From Verrucomicrobia subdivision 3 bacterium UBA693 (lineage in GTDB: Bacteria > Verrucomicrobiota > Verrucomicrobiia > Limisphaerales > UBA8199), in assembly GCA_002298785.1 (NCBI GenBank), contig DBMR01000110.1, positions 10,398-74,397 of the forward strand: a DNA stretch of 64,000 nt, read 5' to 3'. Under the pieces are notes generated by a model that was not told where the DNA came from, did no database searches, and saw only the letters and a program-made list of their open reading frames with translations. Shown here one piece after another: positions 8,673-15,861 of this stretch. Numbering within the stretch: the stretch's first letter is position 1; each line of letters starts with the position of its first letter. The translations under genes were made by a program, and so were the position numbers.

Positions 8673-8983
8673 TGAAACCATTGGATTTACAGATTATCGG
8701 CGAGGAACTCGCCATCAAATGGGCGGACCAAACGGAGGGCTTTATCGCGCTGGAGACCTTGCGCCGCCGCTGCCCTTGCGCCGGCTGCCAGGGGGAGCGG
8801 GATGTGCTGGGCCATTTGCATAAGGGACCGGAGCGGTCGTTGACTCCCGCCTCTTTCCAAATCGTCCGGCTGGATTGGGTCGGGGGCTACGCCCTGCAAC
8901 CCGTATGGAAGGACGGCCATAGCTCCGGCCTGTATTCTTTTGAATACCTGCGCTCCTTGATGCCTCCGGCGCAGATCGGCTAG
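8672..8983 (+). CDS. DUF971 (gamma-butyrobetaine hydroxylase N-terminal-like) protein
   Basis: 103 residues, the normal length for free-standing DUF971 proteins. Visible hallmarks are 'LAIKWADQTEGFIALETLRRRCPCAGCQGE', 'FQIVRLDWVGGYALQPVWKDGHSSGLYSFEYLR', with a Cys-x-Cys-x2-Cys cluster at residues 33-38 that in the family may bind metal. The family is often linked to iron-sulfur cluster metabolism or found fused to Mrp/ApbC. Here it overlaps a class V aminotransferase gene by one base, which supports a shared task. Confidence 0.88.
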   Translation: MKPLDLQIIGEELAIKWADQTEGFIALETLRRRCPCAGCQGERDVLGHLHKGPERSLTPASFQIVRLDWVGGYALQPVWKDGHSSGLYSFEYLRSLMPPAQIG

Positions 8984-8990
8984 TGATCCG

Positions 8991-9029
8991 CGAAAAGAAA
9001 GCGACCGCCGACTTTTCAGGCGGCGGTCG
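8991..9029 (-). terminator. Terminator of the secretin operon
   Basis: Stem CGACCGCCG (9002-9010) with CGGCGGTCG (9021-9029), ten-base loop. On the minus strand it is followed by CTTTCTTTTC, a T-rich tail. It lies 22 bases beyond the stop of the 279-residue secreted protein. On the plus strand there is no T run, though the stem could also slow transcription from the DUF971 side. Confidence 0.75.
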
Positions 9030-9050
9030 TGCAATTGGATTAAATGCGGG

Positions 9051-9890
9051 CTATTGGATCTCTGGATTGAGGATCGCCTCGTAGGACAAGTTGCCCACGC
9101 CCTCCTCGGCTCCCTTGGTGGAGGCCTTAACCTTTTTGGGATTGTAGCTTCCTACTACAGAACGCAACACGGCGTTGGTGGAGTTGTCCGGCACCACGCT
9201 CATGGTGAAGCCGATGCGTTTTTGGGAGGAGATCATGCTCACCCCTTCAAAAGAATAACCTGCACCCGCGCCACTGACGCCGTAGAGAAACGGTTCAATA
9301 TCCGGGATCACATCGAAGAACTCGACCGTCTTGTGATTGCTGATCTTTTTCGTCGCCTGCCAGGAACCACTGATGTCCGGCAGGGTATCCGGTAACGGCA
9401 CGCCACGGTAGGTGACTTTGGCGCTGGGGGTAGAGGCCACCAGCGTCAAGCGTTTGCCGGGAACAACTTTGGCGCTGAAGCCAACGCTGTTGAGCACGAA
9501 GTTGGTGCTATTGCCGATGGCAACCTTTTCAACGAAGTAACCGATCACGTTGCCTTTGGCATCATAATTCCATGGGCCATTAATGCGGCCGAAGCCGAAC
9601 AGGTTGGTCACAGATATGGAGTTTGTGGACGAGGGTGTGGGCGTCCGACCAATGTCAGTGCCGTCGTTGCGGCCGTAGGCATCGTCCGCCGACGCGGACT
9701 TGGTGGTAAGCAATTCCGAGCCTTCAAACGTGAAGTCTTCGGAAAATGTTATATAGGCGAGGCCCTCGCCCCGGCTGCTGCTCAGGACAAAATCCCAAGT
9801 TCCTACCGGGGATTTCTGCGTCTGCGCAGGAGCCACCGCCGTAGCGCCGAAGAGCAGCGCGGCCACGACCATGGTGTAAGTTGATTTCAT
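9051..9890 (-). CDS. Secreted protein of unknown function in the secretin operon
   Basis: 279 residues with a clear signal peptide (residues 1-23, basic N-terminus, hydrophobic core, Ala-Pro-Ala before Gln). I do not recognise the family. The mature part alternates short beta-strand-like runs with Thr/Ser/Gly-rich turns and has two related halves, each with a Gly-Thr-Trp or Gly-Ser-Trp start ('VGTWDFVLSSSRGEG', 'SGSWQATKKIS') and a 'STNFVLNSVG'/'STNAVLRSVVG' segment, suggesting an internal duplication. It follows the secretin gene after 30 bases with no terminator, and the operon terminator lies behind it. A secretin-associated envelope protein or an exported substrate are both possible. Confidence 0.6.
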   Translation of the reverse strand: MKSTYTMVVAALLFGATAVAPAQTQKSPVGTWDFVLSSSRGEGLAYITFSEDFTFEGSELLTTKSASADDAYGRNDGTDIGRTPTPSSTNSISVTNLFGFGRINGPWNYDAKGNVIGYFVEKVAIGNSTNFVLNSVGFSAKVVPGKRLTLVASTPSAKVTYRGVPLPDTLPDISGSWQATKKISNHKTVEFFDVIPDIEPFLYGVSGAGAGYSFEGVSMISSQKRIGFTMSVVPDNSTNAVLRSVVGSYNPKKVKASTKGAEEGVGNLSYEAILNPEIQ

Positions 9891-9920
9891 AATTTACCTC
9901 GAACGACAGAGGATTAGTGG

Positions 9921-11480
9921 TTAGTTAACCGGGGCGAACCTGGCATCTTCCTGGGACTTGTCGCTGCTGGATTTCTTCCAATCCTTCGGCTTGCCGGAAT
10001 CCCAGGCAGACCAATCTTCCTCGACGCTATCCTTCAGCGGTGGGGCGGCTTTCAGGAATTCAGTCTTGGTGGGCTGGAAGTCGGTGTCTTCAATAATCGT
10101 TGGGGTGATGAAGATCATGAGATTGGCCTTTTGGCGGCTCTTGGAATCGCTGCGAAACAATCCTCCGAGCCAGGGGATATCACCGAGGACGGGCACTTTG
10201 GTGTTGTTCTTGCGGACATCGTCCTGGACCAAGCCACCCAGTACCAGGGTGTTGCCGCTGGGAATCATCACGTGGGTCTCAATCTTGCGAATGTCGTAGG
10301 TGTCGGCCTGGTTGATGGTATCGGCGACTTTTTTGGTAACCGTGTCAAAGACTCGGGAGACTTCTGGCACCACGCGCAGGTTGACGTTGTTATTGGCGGC
10401 GATGCGTGGGGTGACGCTCAACAGCACACCGAGGTTGGTGTAGGTCACTTCCGAGCCCCCGGGCGATCCCTGTGTGCCAGCGGTGTTCTTGAAGATCGGC
10501 GAGGCTCGGGTTACCGATATGGAGGCGGTTTCGTTGTCCAGGGTGACCGCACGCGGGGTGGAGAGGACTTTGGCCTCGGCATTCTTGTTCAGGAATGAAA
10601 GCGTGGCACTTAACCCATCCGCATCGAGGAACGCCGTGGCGGGATTAAAGCCTTTGGCGGTGTCAAACAGCATCTTCGGGACTCCCGTGCCGGCGAGGGT
10701 GTTGTTCAGACTTCTGGCGGGGGCATTTTGGGAGAGGTTATTGCCGAACGAGATGTTCTGTGCGGCAAGGGTGCCTGACCAGTCAATGCCTTTGGAGGTG
10801 CTGGGATTCATGGAGGTTTCGATCAAACGCGCCTCGATGAGCACCTGCTTGGTGGCGGTGTCGAGGCGTTCGATCAGTTTGTCGACGGCCACAATTTCAG
10901 TTTCCGTCGCAAGAACAACCAACTGGCTGGTGCGCACATCCGCGACGACTTTGCTGCGCTTATCCTGGAAAGTGGTTTGCAGGCTGGCGACCACGTTTGT
11001 GGGGCTGGCGTATTTGAGTTGGATGATTTTGGTGACGAGCGGTGGGGCGGCGGCGGGATCCTTCAATGTGACGCGCGCGATTTTGCTCTTCGGATCTTCG
11101 ACAATTTGCAGGCCGTAAGCATCGAGCAGGGCGTAGAGCGCCTGCTGGGCGGTGATGTTCTCCCAGCGCACCGAGACGTTCGGCTGGGGAACAGGCTTGC
11201 CGTCGGCGCCTGGTTGGCCATAGGGAATCTTGGGATCCATGATGGAGTTCAGGGAAGCCTGGCGCGCCAGGTTTTTGATGGCATCGGTCAACGGCACTTC
11301 ATCCATGAGAATCAAAGGGATCACGACGCCCGAGGAGAGGTGGTTTTCTGCGGCCGCGGCGGCTGCGGGAGCGGCTGCCGGAGTGGCCGCTGGAGCGGCC
11401 GCGTTGGTGGTTTGCGCGAGCGCGCTGGAACTGCCAGCAATCAGCCAGGCGGCGGCGAGGAGGCACAGGTTTCTTTTCAT
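9921..11480 (-). CDS. Secretin (PilQ/GspD family outer-membrane pore)
   Basis: 519 residues from the ATG at 11478-11480, which starts the signal peptide (Met-Lys-Arg, then a hydrophobic run to Ala-Leu-Ala-Gln); a GTG at 11504 is less likely. An Ala/Pro-rich linker follows. The N0 domain begins near 'LILMDEVPLTDAIKNLARQA', an N1-like domain contains 'IIQLKYASPTNVVASLQTTF' and 'LVVLATETEIVAVDKLIERLD', and the C-terminal secretin domain has 'GNTLVLGGLVQDDVRKNNTK' and 'VPVLGDIPWLGGLFRS', the family signature. It forms the outer-membrane channel for the pilus or secreted proteins. No peptidoglycan-binding AMIN domain is seen. It is separated from the pilM-P genes by a terminator and has its own -24/-12 element. 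Confidence 0.92.
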   Translation of the reverse strand: MKRNLCLLAAAWLIAGSSSALAQTTNAAAPAATPAAAPAAAAAAENHLSSGVVIPLILMDEVPLTDAIKNLARQASLNSIMDPKIPYGQPGADGKPVPQPNVSVRWENITAQQALYALLDAYGLQIVEDPKSKIARVTLKDPAAAPPLVTKIIQLKYASPTNVVASLQTTFQDKRSKVVADVRTSQLVVLATETEIVAVDKLIERLDTATKQVLIEARLIETSMNPSTSKGIDWSGTLAAQNISFGNNLSQNAPARSLNNTLAGTGVPKMLFDTAKGFNPATAFLDADGLSATLSFLNKNAEAKVLSTPRAVTLDNETASISVTRASPIFKNTAGTQGSPGGSEVTYTNLGVLLSVTPRIAANNNVNLRVVPEVSRVFDTVTKKVADTINQADTYDIRKIETHVMIPSGNTLVLGGLVQDDVRKNNTKVPVLGDIPWLGGLFRSDSKSRQKANLMIFITPTIIEDTDFQPTKTEFLKAAPPLKDSVEEDWSAWDSGKPKDWKKSSSDKSQEDARFAPVN

Positions 11481-11541
11481 ATTTATATCGGCTCTAAGAT
11501 TCACACGGCGGCCGGCATGGGCCGCGACCGAGAATTCTTAA

Positions 11542-11557
11542 GCAACCATGATGCCAA
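11542..11557 (-). promoter_or_regulatory. Sigma-54-type -24/-12 promoter of the secretin operon
   Basis: Read on the minus strand: TTGGC (11557-11553), seven bases beginning AT, then TTGC (11545-11542) and TTA. The only clear departure from TTGGCAC-N5-TTGC is T for C after TTGGCA. The predicted start is near 11530, giving a leader of about 50 bases to the ATG at 11480. Confidence 0.65.
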
Positions 11558-11599
11558 GCCTGTTTGGGCGAGTTTCGCCAGCAATTTGCCGAAAAACTG

Positions 11600-11653
11600 G
11601 ACAGCGAGTTCCAGCGCCTAACCAAGTGGAGACACCATCCGGGACAGGGACAA
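11600..11653 (-). promoter_or_regulatory. Cluster of TGTC elements upstream of the secretin promoter
   Basis: On the minus strand the cluster contains CTGTC (11604-11600), GTGTC (11635-11631), CTGTC (11647-11643) and TTGTC (11653-11649). These lie about 70-123 bases upstream of the predicted sigma-54 start, the range used by enhancer-binding proteins. Three of four fit the (C/G)TGTC element described for PilR. Confidence 0.45.
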
Positions 11654-11670
11654 GGCCAAGGGGTTACTAC

Positions 11671-11701
11671 AAAAGAGAACAGCCGGCCCCTAGGGCCGGC
11701 T
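11671..11701 (-). terminator. Terminator of the pilM-P-like operon
   Basis: Perfect nine-pair stem AGCCGGCCC (11681-11689) with GGGCCGGCT (11693-11701) and a three-base loop. On the minus strand it is followed by GTTCTCTTTTG. It separates the pilM-N-O-P-like genes from the secretin gene. Confidence 0.85.
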
Positions 11702-11727
11702 GCGTGTGCATAAGGTCGAGAAGTGAT

Positions 11728-12195
11728 TTAGATACCGGAGCGTAGGCGCAATTCGCGGCGTTCATTGCCAATGGTAATGACCGCTGAACCCTCGCGGATT
11801 TCGTAACAGGTGATTAACAGCTTTTTGCCGCCGGGCAGCCTGATCTCGCCGCTTTCTCCGGGTTCGAAGGTCCGCCCGTTGATCATCGCGGTGCGGCGGG
11901 GCGGGCTGGTGATACCGTTCAAGACCAGCGACATGGGGTCGACAGCCGCTTCCTTGGCTTTGGGCTGCTCCATGCCGGTATTCGAGTCTGGGAAAAACGG
12001 GTTGCGCCCGTCTTTCGGAGTGCGGGGGTAAATGAAAACAGATTTTGGAATTTCCGGTTCCGCGACAACGGCAACGGCATTAGTGGTGACGCGGGTGGTT
12101 TTAGCAGGTGCGGGAGTCTGTTGGGTTGCGCCCAACTTCAGCCCCAGGCTCGCCATTACCACCGGGATGGTATATCTAAGTTTTAACGCTTTCAT
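11728..12195 (-). CDS. PilP/GspC-like periplasmic pilus protein
   Basis: 155 residues, last gene of the pilM-like operon. An N-terminal hydrophobic segment (about 8-22) may be a signal peptide or anchor; it has no lipobox, whereas PilP of pseudomonads is a lipoprotein. After a disordered linker comes 'RTPKDGRNPFFPDS', then a C-terminal domain with 'LVLNGITSPPRRTAMINGRTFEPGE' and 'LITCYEIREGSAVITIGNERRELRL', the pattern of the beta-rich homology region of PilP/GspC that touches the secretin N0 domain. Assigned from position and pattern, not strong sequence identity. Confidence 0.6.
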   Translation of the reverse strand: MKALKLRYTIPVVMASLGLKLGATQQTPAPAKTTRVTTNAVAVVAEPEIPKSVFIYPRTPKDGRNPFFPDSNTGMEQPKAKEAAVDPMSLVLNGITSPPRRTAMINGRTFEPGESGEIRLPGGKKLLITCYEIREGSAVITIGNERRELRLRSGI

Positions 12196-12206
12196 GTCGT
12201 CACCTC

Positions 12207-12785
12207 TCAGGATGCGCTCGGCTTAACGAGGGTCATCAATTCCATTCTAAAGCTTAGCTTTTCGCGGTCCGACCCCTGAGCCGATTCTGGTTCCAGGGTC
12301 AGGTTCATGATCCGCATGTAGGGGAACTGGTTTTCGAAATCAGCCACAAATCGTCCAAACTCGTAGTAATAAGCTGAACCACCAACCGACAAGGAGGCCT
12401 GTTTGTAGGGAAAATTGTAAAGTTGATTGCATTCTTTTGGCCCGTCGATCTGGGAGAACTGAGGAATTTCCACTTTGTAGGGCAGCTTGAACTGGCGGAT
12501 GGTGTTGATGGTCCAGGAGTAAAGATCGCCGGTGGCCATGCCCTCTTCGATTCGGGCGAGCTTATGCTGCGCGTCGGTTAGCTGGACATCCACCGACTCT
12601 GCCTTGAGCATTTCGTGACGCACGGCTTCCAGCTTCTTCGCCACTGCCGCCTTCTGGGAGGCTAGTTGGCGTAGAGTGCTTTGTTGGGTGCTGATTAAGC
12701 CGAACCAGACCGCGGCCAGCACGATTGCGGTGCCGAGAACCACCAACACCAGTTGCTGCTGCTTTTGCTTCGAGAGCTTTTTCAT
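12207..12785 (-). CDS. PilO-like inner-membrane pilus alignment protein
   Basis: 192 residues from the ATG at 12783-12785, which has GGAGGTAAC just upstream and overlaps the preceding stop as ATGA. The topology is a short cytoplasmic basic tail (Lys-rich), one membrane helix (about residues 12-32), a coiled-coil segment ('ASQKAAVAKKLEAVRHEMLKAE', about 42-63) and a periplasmic alpha/beta domain containing 'YYYEFGRFVADFENQFPYMRI'. This is the PilO/GspM arrangement. With PilN it links the cytoplasmic PilM ring to the secretin side. Confidence 0.75.
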   Translation of the reverse strand: MKKLSKQKQQQLVLVVLGTAIVLAAVWFGLISTQQSTLRQLASQKAAVAKKLEAVRHEMLKAESVDVQLTDAQHKLARIEEGMATGDLYSWTINTIRQFKLPYKVEIPQFSQIDGPKECNQLYNFPYKQASLSVGGSAYYYEFGRFVADFENQFPYMRIMNLTLEPESAQGSDREKLSFRMELMTLVKPSAS

Positions 12786-13453
12786 CGTGTTACCTCCGGA
12801 AAACGGCACTCCAGGCTGAATAGGACTGAGGGTCTGCCTTCCTTCGATGAGGGGGGTGAAAGGCTGGTCAGGCGCACCTCATTGGTCTTCCCCAGCGCCG
12901 TCAGGAAATAGGGATTGTCGCCTATTGCCCTTTTGAAGGGTGGGATTTGGTCGCCAGGGCTTACCGCGGTGTCCTTGGCATCCAAAGTCACGACGATGCG
13001 CTCAGTGACGCTGGCCGGCTTGCCGGGGACCAAACGGTTATTCGCGTTGGTCTTGGCCTTAACCTCTTCGTTGAGCACGTAGACTTGCTCCGTTTTGAGA
13101 CGTACGAGTTGGACGGCATCCACCGTCGATTGCTGCAAGGCGTTGAGCAGGGTGCCGTAAAGCAGGCGATTGGTAGTAAGTTGTTGAAGGGCAGCCAGAC
13201 GGTTCTGGGCGTCCGCGAGCTTTTTCTGGGCGTCCTGCACCTGCTGGTAGGAGTTGGTTTGGCTTTGAAGCTGCGCTTCCAAGCGGCTGACTTCCCCACG
13301 GCTGATCATTGCTTTCAGTTGCAAAGAGCTGCTCCAGGCAAGGAGCAGGAATACCAGCACCACTCCAGCCCATAGGGTGCGCTTTACCGGATCGCGGCGG
13401 CGGAGTTCCTCCAGGGCCTGCGCTTCAGCAAGGAGATTTAGTCGAATAGGCAT
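12782..13453 (-). CDS. PilN-like inner-membrane pilus assembly protein
   Basis: 223 residues. The first residues 'MPIRLNLL' are the PilN motif known to bind PilM. One membrane helix follows (about 27-46), then a coiled coil ('SRLEAQLQSQTNSYQQVQDAQKKLADAQNRLAALQ', about 56-90) and a periplasmic ferredoxin-like domain. The gene begins 3 bases after pilM ends and overlaps the PilO-like gene by ATGA, so it is in the middle of the alignment-complex operon. Confidence 0.82.
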   Translation of the reverse strand: MPIRLNLLAEAQALEELRRRDPVKRTLWAGVVLVFLLLAWSSSLQLKAMISRGEVSRLEAQLQSQTNSYQQVQDAQKKLADAQNRLAALQQLTTNRLLYGTLLNALQQSTVDAVQLVRLKTEQVYVLNEEVKAKTNANNRLVPGKPASVTERIVVTLDAKDTAVSPGDQIPPFKRAIGDNPYFLTALGKTNEVRLTSLSPPSSKEGRPSVLFSLECRFPEVTR

Positions 13454-13456
13454 AGG

Positions 13457-14524
13457 TCAAAGCACGGCAGTGGCGGCCCCAATGGCCACCGTTAATTGGG
13501 GGGAGACGCTTTCCACCTCGCCGGCCTGTTCCCCCGACAGGGACAAGCGAAGCGAACTGATGGGGTGCCATTGTTTGCATTCGACCATTAATTCGGTCTG
13601 CAGCATTTGCACGATCATCTCGGAGCAGGATGTGGCGCCGGAAAGAAAGACTTGACTCACTGCTTTGTCGTGCTGGTGTTCGTAATAGTCGATGGAGGCT
13701 CGGAGCTCGCGTCCCAACGGCAGAACCAATCCTTCCAGGTTGGTTTGCACTTCCGTCGGCATGCCCATCTTGATACTTTCGGCTTCGGCATAACTGATCC
13801 CGAGGGCCTCGGCCAAGCCATTGGTCATTTTATCACCGCCGATGCCCACCGCGCGGCTGAGCACCAATTCGCCTTCTTGCAGGATGCAGATGCTGGTGCT
13901 CTTGAAGCCGATGTCCACGAGGGCCACCACCTCGCGCGAGAACACTTCCGGAAGGCTGAGTTCAAAGGCGTTTACCGGCCCGAGTAGACCGGGGGTGATG
14001 GCCTCCGGGATGAATCCTGCCTCCTTAACCGCCGCTTGTATGTCATCGACCATTTGCTTGCGCGCCCCCGCAACCAGCACTCGCTCTTTAGGCGGCCCCG
14101 ACGGTTTGCCCTTGTCCGGCATTTTGGCGCCCGCCCGAGCTGGTATGGCATAGCAATCGAAGACGTGGCCGGGCAGTTCCTGCTGCAAATAGTTCTTGGG
14201 ATTGTTTTTGACAATCTGCCGCATATCGCTGACAGGGACTTGCGGCAGTTCGGCGTGGCGTACGACGGATTCCGAGAGGCTTAACGAGAGCACGAGGCTG
14301 CGGGTTTTGGTGTTCAGAGTCTGGCACACGCTGCGCAGATGCTCGGCGAGCAATTCAGTGGACAGGTTCTTTTCGTAGATGGGTGCGTCCATCAACGCGA
14401 AACCGAGCAACACGAAACCGTCCGGTTGGCGTTGAACGCAGACCGCTTTGGTCGTACGACCACCCAAGTCTACCGAAATCACCTGCTCTCTCTTTGATGA
14501 GCGATTTAAGAAAGGCACAGCCAT
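13457..14524 (-). CDS. PilM-like actin-fold pilus assembly ATPase
   Basis: 355 residues from the ATG at 14522-14524; a TTG at 14548 is less likely. The actin/FtsA-like fold is visible: 'EQVISVDLGGRTTKAVCVQ' (phosphate-1 loop, near 15), 'VVALVDIGFKSTSICILQEG' (phosphate-2, near 205), 'AVGIGGDKMTNGLAEALGISYAEAESIK' and 'VSQVFLSGATSCSEMIVQML'. PilM is the cytoplasmic member of the PilMNOP alignment complex and binds the PilN N-terminus. First gene of the operon, with a leader of about 50 bases if the -24/-12 element at 14587-14602 is used. Confidence 0.9.
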   Translation of the reverse strand: MAVPFLNRSSKREQVISVDLGGRTTKAVCVQRQPDGFVLLGFALMDAPIYEKNLSTELLAEHLRSVCQTLNTKTRSLVLSLSLSESVVRHAELPQVPVSDMRQIVKNNPKNYLQQELPGHVFDCYAIPARAGAKMPDKGKPSGPPKERVLVAGARKQMVDDIQAAVKEAGFIPEAITPGLLGPVNAFELSLPEVFSREVVALVDIGFKSTSICILQEGELVLSRAVGIGGDKMTNGLAEALGISYAEAESIKMGMPTEVQTNLEGLVLPLGRELRASIDYYEHQHDKAVSQVFLSGATSCSEMIVQMLQTELMVECKQWHPISSLRLSLSGEQAGEVESVSPQLTVAIGAATAVL

Positions 14525-14586
14525 AGTTTTCTGCTTGGTTATTAACAACCTGATCGCGGTATCGCAAATCGGCTATCCTGCTGTTA

Positions 14587-14602
14587 GCAGACTTCAGGCC
14601 AA
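14587..14602 (-). promoter_or_regulatory. Weaker sigma-54-like -24/-12 element upstream of pilM
   Basis: Minus-strand TTGGC (14602-14598), seven bases, CTGC (14590-14587). GG and GC have the correct ten-base spacing; the -12 core has C for the first T and the bases after TTGGC do not match AC. Only one inverted TGTC element (14687-14690) is seen upstream. Confidence 0.35.
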
Positions 14603-14742
14603 TCTTGGGAAAAGGCCGTACATGCCCTTGGGCGAAAGGGACGCGGGTCAGAAACGGGGTCCGAGTGGCTTTACAGCGTTTTGAAGTGTCTCAAGCCTAG
14701 GCAATTGCTGCCTAGTGGGGTGGCAGTTCCAAAATGAGCGGC

Positions 14743-15621
14743 CTATTGCAGGCGTTTGGCGCCCTGCTGCAACTCGTCCACGAATGCCTTCACCACTACC
14801 GACATCTTTCCGCGCCATAGGGCTCCAACCTTGACGGAGCCGAACTGCTTTTCCGGCAGCGCGAGGGCTCGCACGTTTCCGGGGAGGTTGGCTTTGGGTA
14901 ACAGGACGCTTAAACCTACTCCGAGCCCGTTGGCCACGTAGGTCTGCACCAGCTCGATCGAACTGGTCTCGATGCTCGGGTACCAATCCACACCGAGCCG
15001 GGTGAGACCCTGCTGGAAGCGTTTGCAGATAGCCTCCACCGCTGGCAGACAGATCAGGGGCGTAAGAATTCGTCCCTCCTTCCACAGGCTTTGCAGGTCG
15101 CGGATCGGACTACCTGCCTCCACCAATAAAGCCAGAGGCAGGCTTAGCAGCGCCAAAGAGTGGATGCCGGCCGGGGGCTTTTCCTCAATGAGCGTCACCG
15201 CCAGGTCGATTTCCTCCTCCAGCAGCAGTTGCTCGAGTTCCGCCTGGTAACCCTCCCGGAGAGTAACCTTCAGTTGCGGGAATTTCTCTCGCAGTTGCTT
15301 AAATAGTACGGGTATATGATCCCGCAGTACGACGGTGGAGGCACCGATTCGGATTTGGGCCTTTTTGCCTTGCTGCAAGTCGGTGCAGATCGTGTCCAGG
15401 CTGGAAAAGAAGGGATAGATAAACTGGTACAGCTTATCGCCGGAAGAGGTCAGGGCGAACGGACGCCGTTGGAAGAGCACCACCCCCAGGTATTCCTCCA
15501 GTTGTGCCACTTGCCCACTCACCGCCGGCTGCTGGATGCCGTAAGGGATGTTCCGCACGGCTTCGGTGATGCCGCCATGCCGCGCAACGTAATAAAAGAG
15601 CTCGAGATGATGTATATTCAT
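14743..15621 (-). CDS. LysR-family transcriptional regulator
   Basis: 292 residues from the ATG at 15619-15621, which starts the helix-turn-helix domain ('MNIHHLELFYYVARHGGITEAV', 'GIQQPAVSGQVAQLEEYLGVVLFQRR', residues 1-57). The C-terminal two-lobed co-inducer domain follows ('IRIGASTVVLRDHIPVLFKQLREKFP', 'EIDLAVTLIEE', 'YVANGLGVGLSV'). It is divergent from the TRAP operon with a 240-base shared gap that contains an ATC-N9-GAT site, so its likely target is that operon, with the transported organic acid or a related metabolite as co-inducer. This is inferred from layout. Confidence 0.92.
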   Translation of the reverse strand: MNIHHLELFYYVARHGGITEAVRNIPYGIQQPAVSGQVAQLEEYLGVVLFQRRPFALTSSGDKLYQFIYPFFSSLDTICTDLQQGKKAQIRIGASTVVLRDHIPVLFKQLREKFPQLKVTLREGYQAELEQLLLEEEIDLAVTLIEEKPPAGIHSLALLSLPLALLVEAGSPIRDLQSLWKEGRILTPLICLPAVEAICKRFQQGLTRLGVDWYPSIETSSIELVQTYVANGLGVGLSVLLPKANLPGNVRALALPEKQFGSVKVGALWRGKMSVVVKAFVDELQQGAKRLQ

Positions 15622-15716
15622 CGCCTGGTGGTGATCTGGCCCGCGGGAAATTCTTGGCGTCCGGTCGGGAAAAGGCAAGCCCGAGGTTTTGTTCCGGTGG
15701 TTTTTTCAATGTTAGC

Positions 15717-15760
15717 ATCGAGATTTTCGATTTTGACTTCCGGGCGGGCTCCGGTATTGC
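15717..15760 (+). promoter_or_regulatory. LysR-type box and promoter of the TRAP operon
   Basis: ATCGA-GATTT-TCGAT (15717-15731) is a perfect inverted repeat and fits both T-N11-A and the stricter ATC-N9-GAT form. It abuts TTGACT (15733-15738), which is followed after 16 bases by TATTGC (15755-15760), a plausible sigma-70 promoter reading toward the TRAP genes. An alternative reading of the same bases is a sigma-54-like element GGGC-N7-TTGC (15746-15760). Confidence 0.5.
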
Positions 15761-15861
15761 TTGAACGCAGCTTTGGTTGCGTCATAACGGGGTGGACCTC
15801 GCTCGGGATGGACTTTTCCTTTTGAACCGATCGGGGCGATGGGTCAGTTGAGATTGGTGCG

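Noticed and set aside
14697..14715. CTAGGCA-N5-TGCCTAG repeat as LysR terminator
   Set aside because: The stem is only seven pairs and no T run follows on either strand; kept as an unexplained repeat.
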